Position numbers and translations under genes: made by a program. A DNA stretch of 64,000 nucleotides, taken from Intestinirhabdus alba (GTDB taxonomy: Bacteria > Pseudomonadota > Gammaproteobacteria > Enterobacterales > Enterobacteriaceae). The notes under the pieces are model-generated. The model was not told the DNA's origin. It searched no databases and saw only the letters and a program-made list of their open reading frames with translations. This document shows, piece after piece, positions 46,521 to 57,633 of this stretch. Where the stretch lies: contig NZ_WMJZ01000003.1 of the NCBI RefSeq assembly GCF_009711095.1, forward strand, positions 62,001-126,000, in the 5' to 3' direction. Numbering within the stretch: position 1 is the stretch's first letter; each line of letters starts with the position of its first letter.

Positions 46521-46924
46521 CGCGCCAGCGGGGAGCCTCATCGCTGGCGATGGTGTTGCTGCTGCTGGCGCTCGGCGCGCTGCTGCTGCAGGGAACCAGC
46601 CAGCAGGCCGCCAGCTACGCTTCGCGCGCGGCGGCGGAAAGCCGCGGTCTGCAGCGCCAGGCGGCGGTCCAGTCGGCGCTGGAGTGGGGCCGGACGCAGC
46701 GCTGGTCGACGTCGGACGCCGTGCGCTGCCGGGAGGCCCCCACTTCCCGGGCGCGGGTCTGTCTGCGTCTGCTTGCCGGGGGCGAAGCGCTGCTGATGGC
46801 CCGTTATGAAACGGCGGCGCTGTGGCGGCTGGGCCGCGTCGATGCCGGTCGCATCCTCTTTTCTCCGCGCGGCTGGAGCGATTTTTGCCCGCTGAGGGAG
46901 GTCGCGCTATGCCTGATGCCGTAA
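46517..46924 (+). CDS. ygdB: YgdB, DUF2509 prepilin-like protein
   Basis: The 135-residue protein starts with GTG in the GTGA overlap with the ppdB stop. It has a short N-terminus, one hydrophobic helix ([17 protein letters not shown]) and four Cys in the C-terminal half. It resembles PilX/GspK-like minor pilins. It overlaps ppdC by 16 nt. Confidence 0.9.
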   Translation: MTRQRGASSLAMVLLLLALGALLLQGTSQQAASYASRAAAESRGLQRQAAVQSALEWGRTQRWSTSDAVRCREAPTSRARVCLRLLAGGEALLMARYETAALWRLGRVDAGRILFSPRGWSDFCPLREVALCLMP

Positions 46925-47229
46925 AGTACCGGCGCGGCTTCAGCCTGGCTGAGACGCTGCTGGCGATGATGCTGATGGTGACGATCGTTACCGCGCTGTC
47001 GGGCTATCAGCGGGCCCTGATAACCAGCCTTGCGGCCAGCGCGGAGTACCGACAGCTCTGGCGGCAGGCCTGGCAGCAGACGCAGCTGGCTTCATTTTCG
47101 CCACCTGCGAACTGGCAGGCGAAGCGAATGCAGACAACGCAGGCCGGATGTGTCAGCATCAGCGTTACGCTATCTTCCCCCCGGGGCAGGCAAGGAAACA
47201 TGACGCGCCTGCACTGCCCAAATCGTTAG
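46909..47229 (+). CDS. ppdC: Prepilin-like protein PpdC
   Basis: The start at ATG 46909 follows GAGGGAG and gives 106 residues. The leader [10 protein letters not shown] is cut before [15 protein letters not shown] Cys pair near the C-terminus could form a disulfide. recC starts 15 nt downstream, so the pilin-like genes and recC are probably one transcript. Confidence 0.92.
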   Translation: MPDAVKYRRGFSLAETLLAMMLMVTIVTALSGYQRALITSLAASAEYRQLWRQAWQQTQLASFSPPANWQAKRMQTTQAGCVSISVTLSSPRGRQGNMTRLHCPNR

Positions 47230-47244
47230 TCGTCAGGAGTTGCT

Positions 47245-50200
47245 ATGTTAAGGGTCTACCACTCCAATCGTCTGGACGTGCTGGAAGCGCTGATGGAGTT
47301 TATCGTCGAGCGCGATCGGCTGGACGATCCCTTTGAGCCGGAGATGATCCTGGTACAGAGCACCGGCATGGCGCAGTGGCTGCAGATGACCCTTTCACAG
47401 AAGTTCGGCATTGCCGCCAATATTGAATTTCCGCTGCCCGCCAGCTTTATCTGGGAGATGTTTGTCCGCGTACTGCCGGACATTCCGCCGGAGAGCGCAT
47501 TCAGCAAGCAGGGCATGAGCTGGAAGCTGATGACGCTGCTGCCGCGCCTGCTGGAGCGGGACGACTTCGCCCTGCTGCGCCACTATCTGACGGACGACGG
47601 CGACAAGCGCAAGCTGTTCCAGCTCTCGTCGCGCGCAGCGGATCTTTTCGATCAGTATCTGGTCTACCGCCCCGACTGGCTGTCCCACTGGGAAGCGGGG
47701 CGGCTGGTGGACGGTCTGGGCGACGCGCAGGCCTGGCAGGCACCGCTGTGGAAGGCGCTGGTGGAGTATACCGCCGAGCTGGGCCAGCCGCGCTGGCACC
47801 GTGCCAATCTGTATCAGCGCTTTATTCAGACCCTGAACGCCGCCGACGCGCGTCCGGCGGGTCTGCCGTCGCGGGTCTTTATCTGCGGCATCTCCGCGCT
47901 GCCGCCGGTCTATCTGCAGGCGCTGCAGGCGCTGGGTAAACATATTGATATTCATCTGCTGTTCACCAACCCCTGCCGCTACTACTGGGGGGATATCAAA
48001 GATCCCGCCTGGCTGGCGAAGCTGCTGGCCCGCCGACGTCGGCACAGCGTTGAAGATCGCCACCTGCCGCTGTTTCGCGACGAGCAGAATGCGGAGGGGC
48101 TGTTCAACGGCGACGGTGAGCAGGAGGTGGGCAACCCGATGCTGGCCTCATGGGGCAAGCTGGGGCGCGACTATATCTTTCTGCTTTCAGAGCTGGAAAA
48201 CAGCCAGGAGCTGGACGCCTTTGTCGACGTGACGCCGGATAGCCTGCTGCACGCTATTCAGGCGGATATTCTGGAGCTGGAGAACCGCGCGGTGGCGGGC
48301 GTCAGCCTGGACGAATACTCCCGCAGCGACGCCAAGCGTCTGCTGGATCCCGCCGATAGCAGCGTGACGTTTCACGTCTGTCACAGCCCCCAGCGCGAGG
48401 TGGAGATCCTGCACGATCGCCTGCTGGCGATGCTGGAGGCGGACCCGACGCTGACCCCGCGCGACATCATCGTGATGGTGGCGGATATCGACAGCTACAG
48501 CCCGTTTATTCAGGCGGTTTTCGGCAGCGCCCCCCCGGAGCGCTATCTGCCCTACGCCATCTCGGATCGCCGGGCGCGTCAGTCTCACCCGGCGCTGCAG
48601 GCGTTCATCAGCCTGCTGTCGCTGCCGGACAGCCGCTTTGTGTCGGAAGATGTGCTGGCGCTGCTCGACGTGCCGGTGCTGGCGGCGCGCTTTGGCATCA
48701 GCGAAGAGGGGCTGCGCTATCTGCGCCTGTGGGTGAACGAATCGGGCATTCGCTGGGGAATAGACGACGACAACGTCCGGGAGCTGGAGCTGCCGACCAC
48801 CGGCCAGCACACCTGGCGTTTTGGCCTGACCCGTATGCTGCTGGGCTATGCCATGGAGAGCGCCCAGGGCGAGTGGCAGTCGGTGCTGCCCTACGACGAG
48901 TCCAGCGGCCTGATCGCCGGGCTGGTGGGGCATCTGGCGTCGCTGCTGATGCAGCTGAACGTCTGGCGTCGTGGGCTGGCGCAGGAGCGTCCGCTGGAGG
49001 AGTGGCTGCCGGTATGCCGCGACATGCTCAACGACTTCTTCCTGCCGGACGCAGAAACCGAAGCCGCCATGACCCTGATTGAACAGCAGTGGCAGGCCAT
49101 TATCGCCGAAGGGCTGGCCGCGCAGCACGGCGGGACGATCCCGATTTCACTGCTGCGCGACGAGCTGGCGCAGCGCCTCGATCGGGAGCGCATCAGCCAG
49201 CGCTTTCTCGCCGGGCCGGTGAATATCTGTACCCTGATGCCCATGCGCTCGATTCCCTTTAAGGTGGTCTGCCTGCTGGGTATGAACGACGGCGTCTATC
49301 CGCGCCAGATGTCGCCGCTCGGCTTCGATCTGATGAGCCAGAAGCCGCTGCGCGGCGACCGCAGCCGCCGCGACGATGACCGCTATCTGTTCCTTGAGGC
49401 GCTGATTTCCGCGCAGCAGACGCTTTACATCAGCTACATCGGCCGCTCCATTCAGGATAACAGCGAGCGCTTTCCCTCGGTGCTGGTGCAGGAACTGCTG
49501 GACTACATCGGGCAAAGCCATTACCTGCCCGGCGATGAAGCGCTGACCTGCGACGAGAGCGAAGCCCGCGTTAAGGCGCACGTTACCCGGCTGCATACCC
49601 GGATGCCGTTTGACGCACAGAACTTCCAGCCGGGCGAGCAGCAGAGCTATGCCAGCGAATGGCTGCCGGCGGCCAGCCGGCTGGGGGAGGCGCACGCCGA
49701 CTTCGTACAGCCGCTGGGCTTTCATATGCCGGAAACCCTGACCCTTGAAACCCTCCAGCGTTTCTGGGCGCATCCGGTACGCGCCTTTTTTCAGATGCGG
49801 CTGCGGGTGCATTTTCGTACCGAAGAGAACGATATTCCGGACTGCGAGCCGTTTGTTCTGGAGGGGCTCTCCCGCTACCAGCTCAATCAGCAGCTGCTTA
49901 ACGCGCTGGTGGAGCAGGAGGATACGGAGCGTCTGTTCCGCCGTTTCCGCGCCGCCGGCGATCTGCCCTACGGTGCCTTCGGCGAGATCCTCTGGGACAC
50001 CCAGCATCAGGAGATGCAGTCTCTTGCCGAGCGGGTGATCGCCTGCCGCCAGCCGGGCCAGAGCGTGGAGATCGACCTCGACTGCCACGGCGTTCAGCTG
50101 ACCGGCTGGCTGCCGCAGGTGCAGGAGGATGGCCTGCTGCGCTGGCGACCCTCGCTCATCAGCGTCGCCCAGGGCGTGCAACTTTGGCTGGAACACCTTG

Positions 50201-50613
50201 TCTACTGTGCCAGCGGCGGTAAAGGCGAAAGCCGGCTGCTCCTGCGTAAAGAGGGGGAGTGGCGCTTCGGGCCGCTGGACCCTGAGCAGGCGCGGTACTG
50301 GCTGGCGCAGCTGATCGAAGGCTACCGCCTCGGCATGTCGTCGCCGCTGCTGGTGCTGCCGGAGAGCGGCGGGGCGTGGGTGAAAACCTGCTATAACGCC
50401 GAAACCGGCACCCTCGCCGACGACGATGAGACGCGGCAGAAGGCGCGGACAAAATTCCTGCAGGCCTGGGAAGGTAACATGATGGTGCGCGGCGAGGGCG
50501 ACGATATCTGGTATCAGCGCCTGTGGCGACAGCTGGAGCCGCAGACGATGGAAGCCATCATTGACCACTCTCAGCGCTACCTGCTGCCGCTGTTTCGTTT
50601 TGCCCGGTCGTGA
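47245..50613 (+). CDS. recC: Exonuclease V subunit RecC
   Basis: The 1,122-residue protein is the Chi-recognition subunit of RecBCD. It has the inactive helicase-like fold of the family, with conserved segments FPLPASFIWEMF near the N-terminus and RSIPFKVVCLLGMNDGVYPR in the middle. It splits the two strands and scans for Chi. It leads the recC-ptrA-recB-recD cluster. Confidence 0.97.
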   Translation: MLRVYHSNRLDVLEALMEFIVERDRLDDPFEPEMILVQSTGMAQWLQMTLSQKFGIAANIEFPLPASFIWEMFVRVLPDIPPESAFSKQGMSWKLMTLLPRLLERDDFALLRHYLTDDGDKRKLFQLSSRAADLFDQYLVYRPDWLSHWEAGRLVDGLGDAQAWQAPLWKALVEYTAELGQPRWHRANLYQRFIQTLNAADARPAGLPSRVFICGISALPPVYLQALQALGKHIDIHLLFTNPCRYYWGDIKDPAWLAKLLARRRRHSVEDRHLPLFRDEQNAEGLFNGDGEQEVGNPMLASWGKLGRDYIFLLSELENSQELDAFVDVTPDSLLHAIQADILELENRAVAGVSLDEYSRSDAKRLLDPADSSVTFHVCHSPQREVEILHDRLLAMLEADPTLTPRDIIVMVADIDSYSPFIQAVFGSAPPERYLPYAISDRRARQSHPALQAFISLLSLPDSRFVSEDVLALLDVPVLAARFGISEEGLRYLRLWVNESGIRWGIDDDNVRELELPTTGQHTWRFGLTRMLLGYAMESAQGEWQSVLPYDESSGLIAGLVGHLASLLMQLNVWRRGLAQERPLEEWLPVCRDMLNDFFLPDAETEAAMTLIEQQWQAIIAEGLAAQHGGTIPISLLRDELAQRLDRERISQRFLAGPVNICTLMPMRSIPFKVVCLLGMNDGVYPRQMSPLGFDLMSQKPLRGDRSRRDDDRYLFLEALISAQQTLYISYIGRSIQDNSERFPSVLVQELLDYIGQSHYLPGDEALTCDESEARVKAHVTRLHTRMPFDAQNFQPGEQQSYASEWLPAASRLGEAHADFVQPLGFHMPETLTLETLQRFWAHPVRAFFQMRLRVHFRTEENDIPDCEPFVLEGLSRYQLNQQLLNALVEQEDTERLFRRFRAAGDLPYGAFGEILWDTQHQEMQSLAERVIACRQPGQSVEIDLDCHGVQLTGWLPQVQEDGLLRWRPSLISVAQGVQLWLEHLVYCASGGKGESRLLLRKEGEWRFGPLDPEQARYWLAQLIEGYRLGMSSPLLVLPESGGAWVKTCYNAETGTLADDDETRQKARTKFLQAWEGNMMVRGEGDDIWYQRLWRQLEPQTMEAIIDHSQRYLLPLFRFARS

Positions 50614-50773
50614 GCGCAGAAATTGCGCGGCGGAAGGTGGTTCTCTATGATGCGCTTTCCGTCGCGGACTGATTGCCATTACGGGAGCGGCTGGCCCGTT
50701 CAGCGTGCGATTGATTCTGCGCGGATCGCCATCGCGTCCGCATAGAAAGACAAATTAATAATGAGGTTGGTGA

Positions 50774-53674
50774 ATGCCCCGCAGCATCTGGTGTAAAGCA
50801 TTACTGTTGTTTATTGTCCTCTGGGCACCTTTGACTCAGGCGGAGAGCGGCTGGCAGCCCCTGGCGGAGACGATTCGTAAAAGCGATAACGATCCCCGCC
50901 AGTACCAGGCCGTGCGCCTGGACAACGAGATGGTGGTGCTGCTGGTTTCCGACCCCGCGGCGGTAAAATCGCTGTCGGCGCTGGTGGTGTCGGTCGGTTC
51001 ACTGGAAGATCCGGACGCCCATCCGGGGCTGGCTCACTACCTTGAACATATGTGCCTGATGGGGTCAAAAAAGTACCCACAGGCGGACGGCCTTGCCGAG
51101 TACCTGAAAATGCACGGCGGCAGCCACAACGCCAGCACCGCGCCTTACCGTACGGCCTACTATCTGGAAGTGGAAAACGACGCGCTGGCCGGTGCCGTCG
51201 ATCGGCTAGCCGACGCGGTCGCCGCGCCGCTGCTGAACAAAAAATATGCCGACCGCGAGCGTAACGCGGTGAATGCCGAGCTGACCATGGCCCGCACCCG
51301 CGACGGTATGCGGATGGCCCAGGTGAGCGCGGAAACCATTAACCCGGCGCACCCCGGCTCCCGCTTCTCCGGCGGCAATCTGGAAACGTTGAGCGACAAG
51401 CCCGGCAGGCCGGTGCAGCAAGCGCTGCAGGATTTTTACGATCGCTATTACTCCGCCAACCTGATGAAGGCGGTGATCTACAGCAATAAACCGCTGCCGG
51501 AGCTGGCGCGAATCGCCGCCGACACCTACGGGCGGGTAGCGAATAAACGTATTAAAAAACCGGCCATTTCCGCGCCGGTGGTCACCGACGCGCAGAAGGG
51601 TATCCTCATTCACTACGTCCCGGCGCAGCCGCGCAAGGCGCTGCGGGTGGAGTTTCGTATCGAGGACAACAGCGCGCGGTTTCGCAGTAAAACCGACGAG
51701 CTGATAAGCTACCTGATCGGCAACCGCAGCCCGGGGACGCTTTCAGACTGGCTGCAAAAGCAGGGGCTGGTTGAGGGCATTCGCGCCGACGCCGATCCGG
51801 CGGTCAGCGGCAACGGCGGAGTGCTGGCGATCTCCGCCAGCCTGACCGATAAAGGGCTGGCGCAGCGGGATGAGGTGGTGGCGGCCATCTTCAGCTATCT
51901 CAACGTGTTACGTGAAAAAGGCGTGGATAAACGCTATTTTGACGAGCTGGCGCACGTGCTGGATCTCGACTTCCGCTATCCGTCGATCGCCCGCGACATG
52001 AGCTACGTGGAGTGGCTGGCGGATACCATGATCCGCGTACCGGTTGCCCATACCCTGGACGCGGTCAATATTGCCGATCGCTATGATGCGCAGGCCATCA
52101 AGGCGCGGCTGGAGATGATGACGCCCCAGAACGCCCGCATCTGGTATATCAGCCCTCAGGAGCCGCACAACCGGACCGCCTATTTTGTGGAAGCCCCCTA
52201 TCAGGTAAATAAAATCAGCGAGCAGACCTTCGCCGACTGGCGGAAAAAAGCGCAGGGGATTGACCTGTCGCTGCCGCAGCTGAACCCCTATATTCCCGAT
52301 GATTTTACCCTGATCGCGCCGGACAAGCCCTGGCCGCGGCCGGCGCTTATCGTCAACGAGCCGGATCTGCGGGTGGTCTATGCGCCGAGCCGCTACTTTG
52401 CCAGCGAGCCGAAGGCCGACGTCAGCCTGGTGCTGCGTAATCCACGGGCGATGGACAGCGCCAGAAACCAGGCGATCTTCGCCCTGAACGACTATCTGGC
52501 CGGGATGGCGCTCGACCAGCTCAGCAGCCAGGCGGCGGTGGGCGGCATTGGGTTTTCCACCAGCGCCAACAGCGGTCTGATGGTCAACGCCAACGGCTAT
52601 ACCCAGCGCCTGCCGCAGCTGCTCCAGGCCCTGCTGGAGGGCTACTTCAGCTATACCGCCAGCGAGGAGCAGCTGGCGCAGGCTAAATCATGGTACGCCC
52701 GGATGCTGGACGCCGCCGATAAGGGCAAAGCCTATGAGCAGGCGCTGCAGCCGGTGCAGATGCTCTCTCAGGTGCCTTACTACCCGCGCGACGAGCGGCG
52801 CAGGCTGCTGGCGGGCATTACGCTGAAAGAGGTAATCGCCTGGCGGGACGCCTTAAAAAGCGGTGCCCGCGCGGAGTTCCTGGTGGTGGGTAATATGAGC
52901 GAAGCGAAGGTGAAAACCATGGCCCGGACGATTCGCCAGCAGCTCGGCGCGAAGGGTGACGAATGGTGCCGGGGCAAAGACGTGCTGGTCGATAAGAAAC
53001 AGTCGGTAATTTTTGCCAAAGCGGCCGACAGCAGCGACTCGGCGCTGGCGGCGGTGTTTGTACCCACCGGCTATGACGAATACCTCGGTTCGGCCTATAG
53101 CGTGATGGCCGGGCAGATCGTGCAGCCGTGGTTCTATAACCAGCTGCGCACCGAAGAGCAGCTGGGCTATGCCGTCTTCGCCTTCCCGATGAGCATCGGG
53201 CGTCAATGGGGGCTGGGCTTCCTGCTACAGAGCAACGACAGGCAGCCGGCCTTTCTCTGGGAGCGCTATAAGGCGTTTTTTCCGACGGTAGAGGCGAAGC
53301 TGCGGGCGATGAAGCCGGAAACGTTCGCGCAGATACAGCAGGCGGTTATCGCGCAGATGCTGCAGGCACCGCAGACGCTGGGCGAGGAGGCGGCGAAATT
53401 CAGTAAAGATTTCGATCGCGGCAATATGCGCTTTGACTCCCGTGATAAAATCGTCGCCCGAATTAAAGAGCTGACGCCGCAAAAGCTTGCCGACTTCTTC
53501 CATCAGGCGGTGGTGGAGCCGCAGGGAATGGCGATTTTGTCGCAGATTTCCGGCAGCCAGAGCGGGAAGGCAGAATACGCTCGTCCGGCGGGCTGGAAAA
53601 CGTGGGAGAACGCCAGCGCGCTGCAGCAAACTATGCCCCTGTGGAGTGAGAAGGCTGACGGCTCCGGGCATTAA
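50774..53674 (+). CDS. ptrA: Periplasmic protease III (pitrilysin) PtrA
   Basis: The 966-residue zinc metallopeptidase has a signal peptide ending about TQAE (residue 24) and the inverted zinc motif HYLEH (His88, Glu91, His92) with a downstream Glu ligand in ERNAVNAEL. It degrades small peptides such as insulin fragments in the periplasm. It lies between recC and recB as in E. coli but is separated from recB by an extra 413 bp. Confidence 0.96.
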   Translation: MPRSIWCKALLLFIVLWAPLTQAESGWQPLAETIRKSDNDPRQYQAVRLDNEMVVLLVSDPAAVKSLSALVVSVGSLEDPDAHPGLAHYLEHMCLMGSKKYPQADGLAEYLKMHGGSHNASTAPYRTAYYLEVENDALAGAVDRLADAVAAPLLNKKYADRERNAVNAELTMARTRDGMRMAQVSAETINPAHPGSRFSGGNLETLSDKPGRPVQQALQDFYDRYYSANLMKAVIYSNKPLPELARIAADTYGRVANKRIKKPAISAPVVTDAQKGILIHYVPAQPRKALRVEFRIEDNSARFRSKTDELISYLIGNRSPGTLSDWLQKQGLVEGIRADADPAVSGNGGVLAISASLTDKGLAQRDEVVAAIFSYLNVLREKGVDKRYFDELAHVLDLDFRYPSIARDMSYVEWLADTMIRVPVAHTLDAVNIADRYDAQAIKARLEMMTPQNARIWYISPQEPHNRTAYFVEAPYQVNKISEQTFADWRKKAQGIDLSLPQLNPYIPDDFTLIAPDKPWPRPALIVNEPDLRVVYAPSRYFASEPKADVSLVLRNPRAMDSARNQAIFALNDYLAGMALDQLSSQAAVGGIGFSTSANSGLMVNANGYTQRLPQLLQALLEGYFSYTASEEQLAQAKSWYARMLDAADKGKAYEQALQPVQMLSQVPYYPRDERRRLLAGITLKEVIAWRDALKSGARAEFLVVGNMSEAKVKTMARTIRQQLGAKGDEWCRGKDVLVDKKQSVIFAKAADSSDSALAAVFVPTGYDEYLGSAYSVMAGQIVQPWFYNQLRTEEQLGYAVFAFPMSIGRQWGLGFLLQSNDRQPAFLWERYKAFFPTVEAKLRAMKPETFAQIQQAVIAQMLQAPQTLGEEAAKFSKDFDRGNMRFDSRDKIVARIKELTPQKLADFFHQAVVEPQGMAILSQISGSQSGKAEYARPAGWKTWENASALQQTMPLWSEKADGSGH

Positions 53675-54087
53675 GGCGCAAGGCTTCTCTCTTTAGTGCT
53701 TAAAGAACGGGAAGAGCGGTGCAATAGCGATCGCGCTTCGCCCGACCCGTGCGGCGCTGTACCGGAGCCGGCGCGCAAACCCGCCCCGGCGTCCGCGAGC
53801 GCTGCGGGTCATGACCGGTGGCGGATGAAGCGTCGAGGCAAACGGCCGGTGGCCCGTTAACCGGCCTGCGGAAACCTTGTGCAGGGCATCCGGCAAACGG
53901 CTGCTTTCGCCCGGAGGCGGGCCGCCCTTAAACGGGCGTTGGCGAGAATCTCTCTTTCCTGGCGCGTTTTATCGGGCTTATCCAATATAAGCGAAAATGT
54001 GAGAGGCATGATTAGTGGTTAAAAAAGCGCGGTCCGCGCCTCCTTTCCTCACCGCCCGACTGCGCGATGTTTCCAGAGGACATTTTG
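53675..54087. other. Extra DNA between ptrA and recB
   Basis: In E. coli recB follows ptrA directly, while here 413 bp intervene. I see no gene. CTTTA/TAAAG (53692-53706) and CTTAT/ATAAG (53973-53987) make small stems. An AT-rich stretch at about 53980-54030 could give recB its own promoter. Confidence 0.6.
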
Positions 54088-57000
54088 ATGAATGACGTTG
54101 CCGAGCCTCTCGATCCTCTGCGCCTGCCGCTGACGGGCGAGCGCCTGATTGAAGCCTCTGCGGGCACGGGCAAAACCTTTACCATCGCCGCGCTCTATCT
54201 GCGTCTGCTGCTTGGCCTGGGCGGTTCGGCCGCCTTTCCCCGGCCGCTGAGCGTGGAGGAGCTGCTGGTGGTGACCTTTACCGAGGCCGCCACCGGAGAG
54301 CTGCGCGGACGCATTCGCAGCAATATCCATGAGCTGCGCATCGCCTGCCTGCGCGAGTCCACCGACAATCCGCTCTATGCCAGCCTGCTGGCGGAGATTG
54401 CCGATAAAAAGCAGGCGGCGCAGTGGCTGCTGCTGGCGGAAAGACAGATGGACGAAGCGGCGGTATTTACCATTCACGGCTTCTGCCAGCGGATGCTGAG
54501 CCTGAACACCTTTGAGTCCGGGATGCTGTTTGAGCAGCAGCTTATTGAAGATGAATCGCTGCTGCGCTATCAGGCCTGCGCCGACTTCTGGCGTCGCCAC
54601 TGCTACCCGCTGCCGCGGGATATCGCGCAGGTGGTTTTTGAGACCTGGAACGGGCCGCAGGCGCTGCTCAAAGAGATTAACGTCTATCTGCAGGGCGAAG
54701 CGCCGGTGATTAAATCGCCGCCCTCTGATGAGGAGACGCTGGCCTCGCGGCATGAAAAAATCGTCGCGCGGATCGCGAAGCTCAAGCAGCAGTGGCTCTC
54801 CTGCGTTAACGAACTGAACGATCTGATCGAAGGGTCGGATATCGATCGGCGCAAATTCAATCGCGGCAATCAGGCGAAGTGGATCGAAAAGGTCACCGCC
54901 TGGGCTGAAGAAGAGACCCGAAGCTACCGGCTGCCCGAGGCGCTGGAGAAATTTTCCCAACGCTTTTTAGAGCAGCGTACCAAAGCGGGCGGCACCGCGC
55001 CGCGGCACCCGCTGTTTGCCGCCGTCGATGAGCTATACGCCGAGCCGCTGACCATCAGAGATCTGCTGCTGACCCGCGCGCTGGCGGAGATCCGCGAAAC
55101 CGTGGCCAGGGAGAAGCGCCGCCGCGGCGAGCTGGGCTTCGACGATATGCTCAGCCGCCTGGACGCGGCCCTGCGCGGCGAGAGCGGCGAGGCGCTGGCC
55201 GCCGCTATTCGCGGACGTTTTCCGGTGGCGATGATCGATGAATTTCAGGATACCGATCCGCAGCAGTACCGCATCTTCCGCCGCATTTGGCAGCGCCAGC
55301 CGGAGACCGCGCTGCTGTTGATAGGCGATCCCAAACAGGCGATCTACGCCTTTCGCGGGGCGGATATCTTTACCTACATGAAGGCGCGGGGAGAGGTGAG
55401 CGCTCACTACACCCTCGATACCAACTGGCGTTCCGCTCCCGGCATGGTCAACGGGGTTAATACGCTGTTTAGCCGGATGGACAACGCCTTTATGTTCCGC
55501 GAGATCCCGTTTATGCCGGTGAAGTCCGCCGGAAAAAACCAGGCGCTGCGCTTTGTGCTCAACGGCGAGGTTCAGCCCGCGATGAACCTGTGGCTGATGG
55601 CAGGGGAGCGCTGCGGTGTCGGCGACTATCAGAGCTATATGGCGCAGGTGTGCGCCGCGCAGATCCGCGACTGGCTGAGCGCCGGGCTGCGCGGAGAGGC
55701 GCTGCTCGACGACGGCAAAAGCACCCGCCCGGTCCGCGCCTCCGACATCAGCGTGCTGGTGCGCAGCCGCCAGGAGGCGGCTCAGGTGCGCGATGCGCTG
55801 ACGCTGCTGGCGATCCCTTCGGTCTATCTTTCCAACCGCGACAGCGTGTTTGAAACGCTGGAGGCGCAGGAGATGCTGTGGATCCTGCAGGCGGTAATGT
55901 CGCCGGAGCGTGAGGAGGCGCTGCGCAGCGCCCTGGCGACCTCACTGATGGGCCTGACCGCCCGCGACATTGAAACGCTCAATAATGATGAAAGTGCCTG
56001 GGACGCGGCGGTTGAAGAGTTTGACGGCTACCGCCGCCTCTGGCAGAAGCGCGGCGTGATGCCGATGCTGCGGGCGCTGATGACGGCGCGCAATATTGCC
56101 GAAAACCTGCTGGCCACCGCCGGGGGCGAGCGGCGGCTGACCGATATTCTGCACATCAGCGAGCTGCTGCAGGAGGCGGGAACGCACCTGGAGAGCGAAC
56201 ATGCGCTGGTGCGCTGGCTGTCACAGCATATTCTGGAGCCGGACAGCAGCGCCGCCAGCCAGCAGCTGCGGCTGGAAAGCGACAGGCACCTGGTGCAGAT
56301 CGTCACTATCCATAAATCGAAAGGGCTGGAGTACCCGCTGGTCTGGCTGCCCTTTATCACTAACTTTCGCGTTCAGGATCGGGCGTTCTATCACGATCGC
56401 AGCTCTTTTGAGGCGGTGCTCGATCTCAGCCAGGCGCAGGAGAGTATTGAGCTGGCGGAGGCGGAGCGGCTGGCGGAGGATCTGCGCCTGCTCTACGTGG
56501 CGCTGACCCGTTCGGTATGGCACTGCAGCCTTGGCGTCGCGCCGCTGGTGCGCCGGCGGGGAGATAAAAAAGGCGAGACCGACGTGCATCTGAGCGCGCT
56601 TGGGCGGCTGCTGCAAAAAGGCGAGCCGATGGACGCCGCCGGGCTGCGCGCGGCGATTGAGGCGCTTTGCGGGGCGGATATCGTCTGCCGGACCCCCGAC
56701 GAGCCGGACAGCGCGCGCTGGGAGCTTGCCCAGGAGCGTCAGGAGGCGCTGAGCGCCCGCAGGCTGCGCCGCCTGCCGTCCGACAGCTGGCGGGTGACCA
56801 GCTACACCGGCCTGCAGCAGCGCGGGCACGGCATAGCCCAGGATCTGTTGCCGCGGCTTGACGTTGACGCCGCGGGCGTTGGCGAGGTGCCTGCGGCAGC
56901 GGGGCTGACGCCGCATCAGTTTCCGCGCGGCGCGTCGCCGGGAACCTTTTTGCACGGTCTGTTCGAGGCGCTGGATTTTACCCGTCCGGTGGACGAGCAG

Positions 57001-57633
57001 TGGGTGCGACAACAGCTGGAGCTGGGAGGCTATGAGCCGCACTGGCAGCCGGTGCTCAGCCAATGGATCGACGCCGTGCTGCACGCTCCGCTCAACGACG
57101 CCGGGCTGAGTCTGAGCCAGCTCTCCGCCCGTGAAAAGCAGGTGGAGATGGAGTTTTATCTGCCCATCGAACGGCCGCTCATCGCCGGGGGGCTTGACGC
57201 ACTGATCCGCCGGTATGACCCGCTTTCGGCGGGCTGCGCGCCGCTGGATTTTGCGCAGGTTCGCGGAATGCTGAAGGGCTTTATCGACCTGGTTTTTCGC
57301 CACCAGGGGCGTTATTACCTGCTTGACTATAAGTCCAACTGGCTGGGGGAGGACGGGGCCGCCTATACCCGGGAGGCGATGGCCGCCGCGATGCGGGCGC
57401 ATCGCTACGATCTGCAGTATCAGCTCTATACCCTGGCGCTCCACCGCTACCTGCGTCACCGCATCGCCGACTATGACTACGAGCGCCATTTTGGCGGGGT
57501 GCTCTATCTGTTCCTGCGCGGCGTTGACCGGCAGCACCCGCAGCAGGGGATTTACGCCACCCGTCCGGACGGCGAACTGATCGCCCGGATGGATGAGATG
57601 TTTGCCGGAACCGCGATGGAGGAGGCGCAATGA
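54088..57633 (+). CDS. recB: Exonuclease V subunit RecB
   Basis: The start at ATG 54088 follows AGAGGA and gives 1,181 residues (1,180 in E. coli). It has Walker A SAGTGKT near residue 24, superfamily 1A helicase motifs such as [14 protein letters not shown] and [12 protein letters not shown], and a C-terminal nuclease with GFIDLVF and LDYKSN near residues 1065-1085. It is the 3'-5' helicase, nuclease and RecA loader of RecBCD. It overlaps recD by 4 nt. Confidence 0.97.
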   Translation: MNDVAEPLDPLRLPLTGERLIEASAGTGKTFTIAALYLRLLLGLGGSAAFPRPLSVEELLVVTFTEAATGELRGRIRSNIHELRIACLRESTDNPLYASLLAEIADKKQAAQWLLLAERQMDEAAVFTIHGFCQRMLSLNTFESGMLFEQQLIEDESLLRYQACADFWRRHCYPLPRDIAQVVFETWNGPQALLKEINVYLQGEAPVIKSPPSDEETLASRHEKIVARIAKLKQQWLSCVNELNDLIEGSDIDRRKFNRGNQAKWIEKVTAWAEEETRSYRLPEALEKFSQRFLEQRTKAGGTAPRHPLFAAVDELYAEPLTIRDLLLTRALAEIRETVAREKRRRGELGFDDMLSRLDAALRGESGEALAAAIRGRFPVAMIDEFQDTDPQQYRIFRRIWQRQPETALLLIGDPKQAIYAFRGADIFTYMKARGEVSAHYTLDTNWRSAPGMVNGVNTLFSRMDNAFMFREIPFMPVKSAGKNQALRFVLNGEVQPAMNLWLMAGERCGVGDYQSYMAQVCAAQIRDWLSAGLRGEALLDDGKSTRPVRASDISVLVRSRQEAAQVRDALTLLAIPSVYLSNRDSVFETLEAQEMLWILQAVMSPEREEALRSALATSLMGLTARDIETLNNDESAWDAAVEEFDGYRRLWQKRGVMPMLRALMTARNIAENLLATAGGERRLTDILHISELLQEAGTHLESEHALVRWLSQHILEPDSSAASQQLRLESDRHLVQIVTIHKSKGLEYPLVWLPFITNFRVQDRAFYHDRSSFEAVLDLSQAQESIELAEAERLAEDLRLLYVALTRSVWHCSLGVAPLVRRRGDKKGETDVHLSALGRLLQKGEPMDAAGLRAAIEALCGADIVCRTPDEPDSARWELAQERQEALSARRLRRLPSDSWRVTSYTGLQQRGHGIAQDLLPRLDVDAAGVGEVPAAAGLTPHQFPRGASPGTFLHGLFEALDFTRPVDEQWVRQQLELGGYEPHWQPVLSQWIDAVLHAPLNDAGLSLSQLSAREKQVEMEFYLPIERPLIAGGLDALIRRYDPLSAGCAPLDFAQVRGMLKGFIDLVFRHQGRYYLLDYKSNWLGEDGAAYTREAMAAAMRAHRYDLQYQLYTLALHRYLRHRIADYDYERHFGGVLYLFLRGVDRQHPQQGIYATRPDGELIARMDEMFAGTAMEEAQ

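Noticed and set aside
49147-50679. A 510-codon minus-strand frame opposite recC
   Set aside because: It is a shadow of the intact recC gene in GC-rich DNA.
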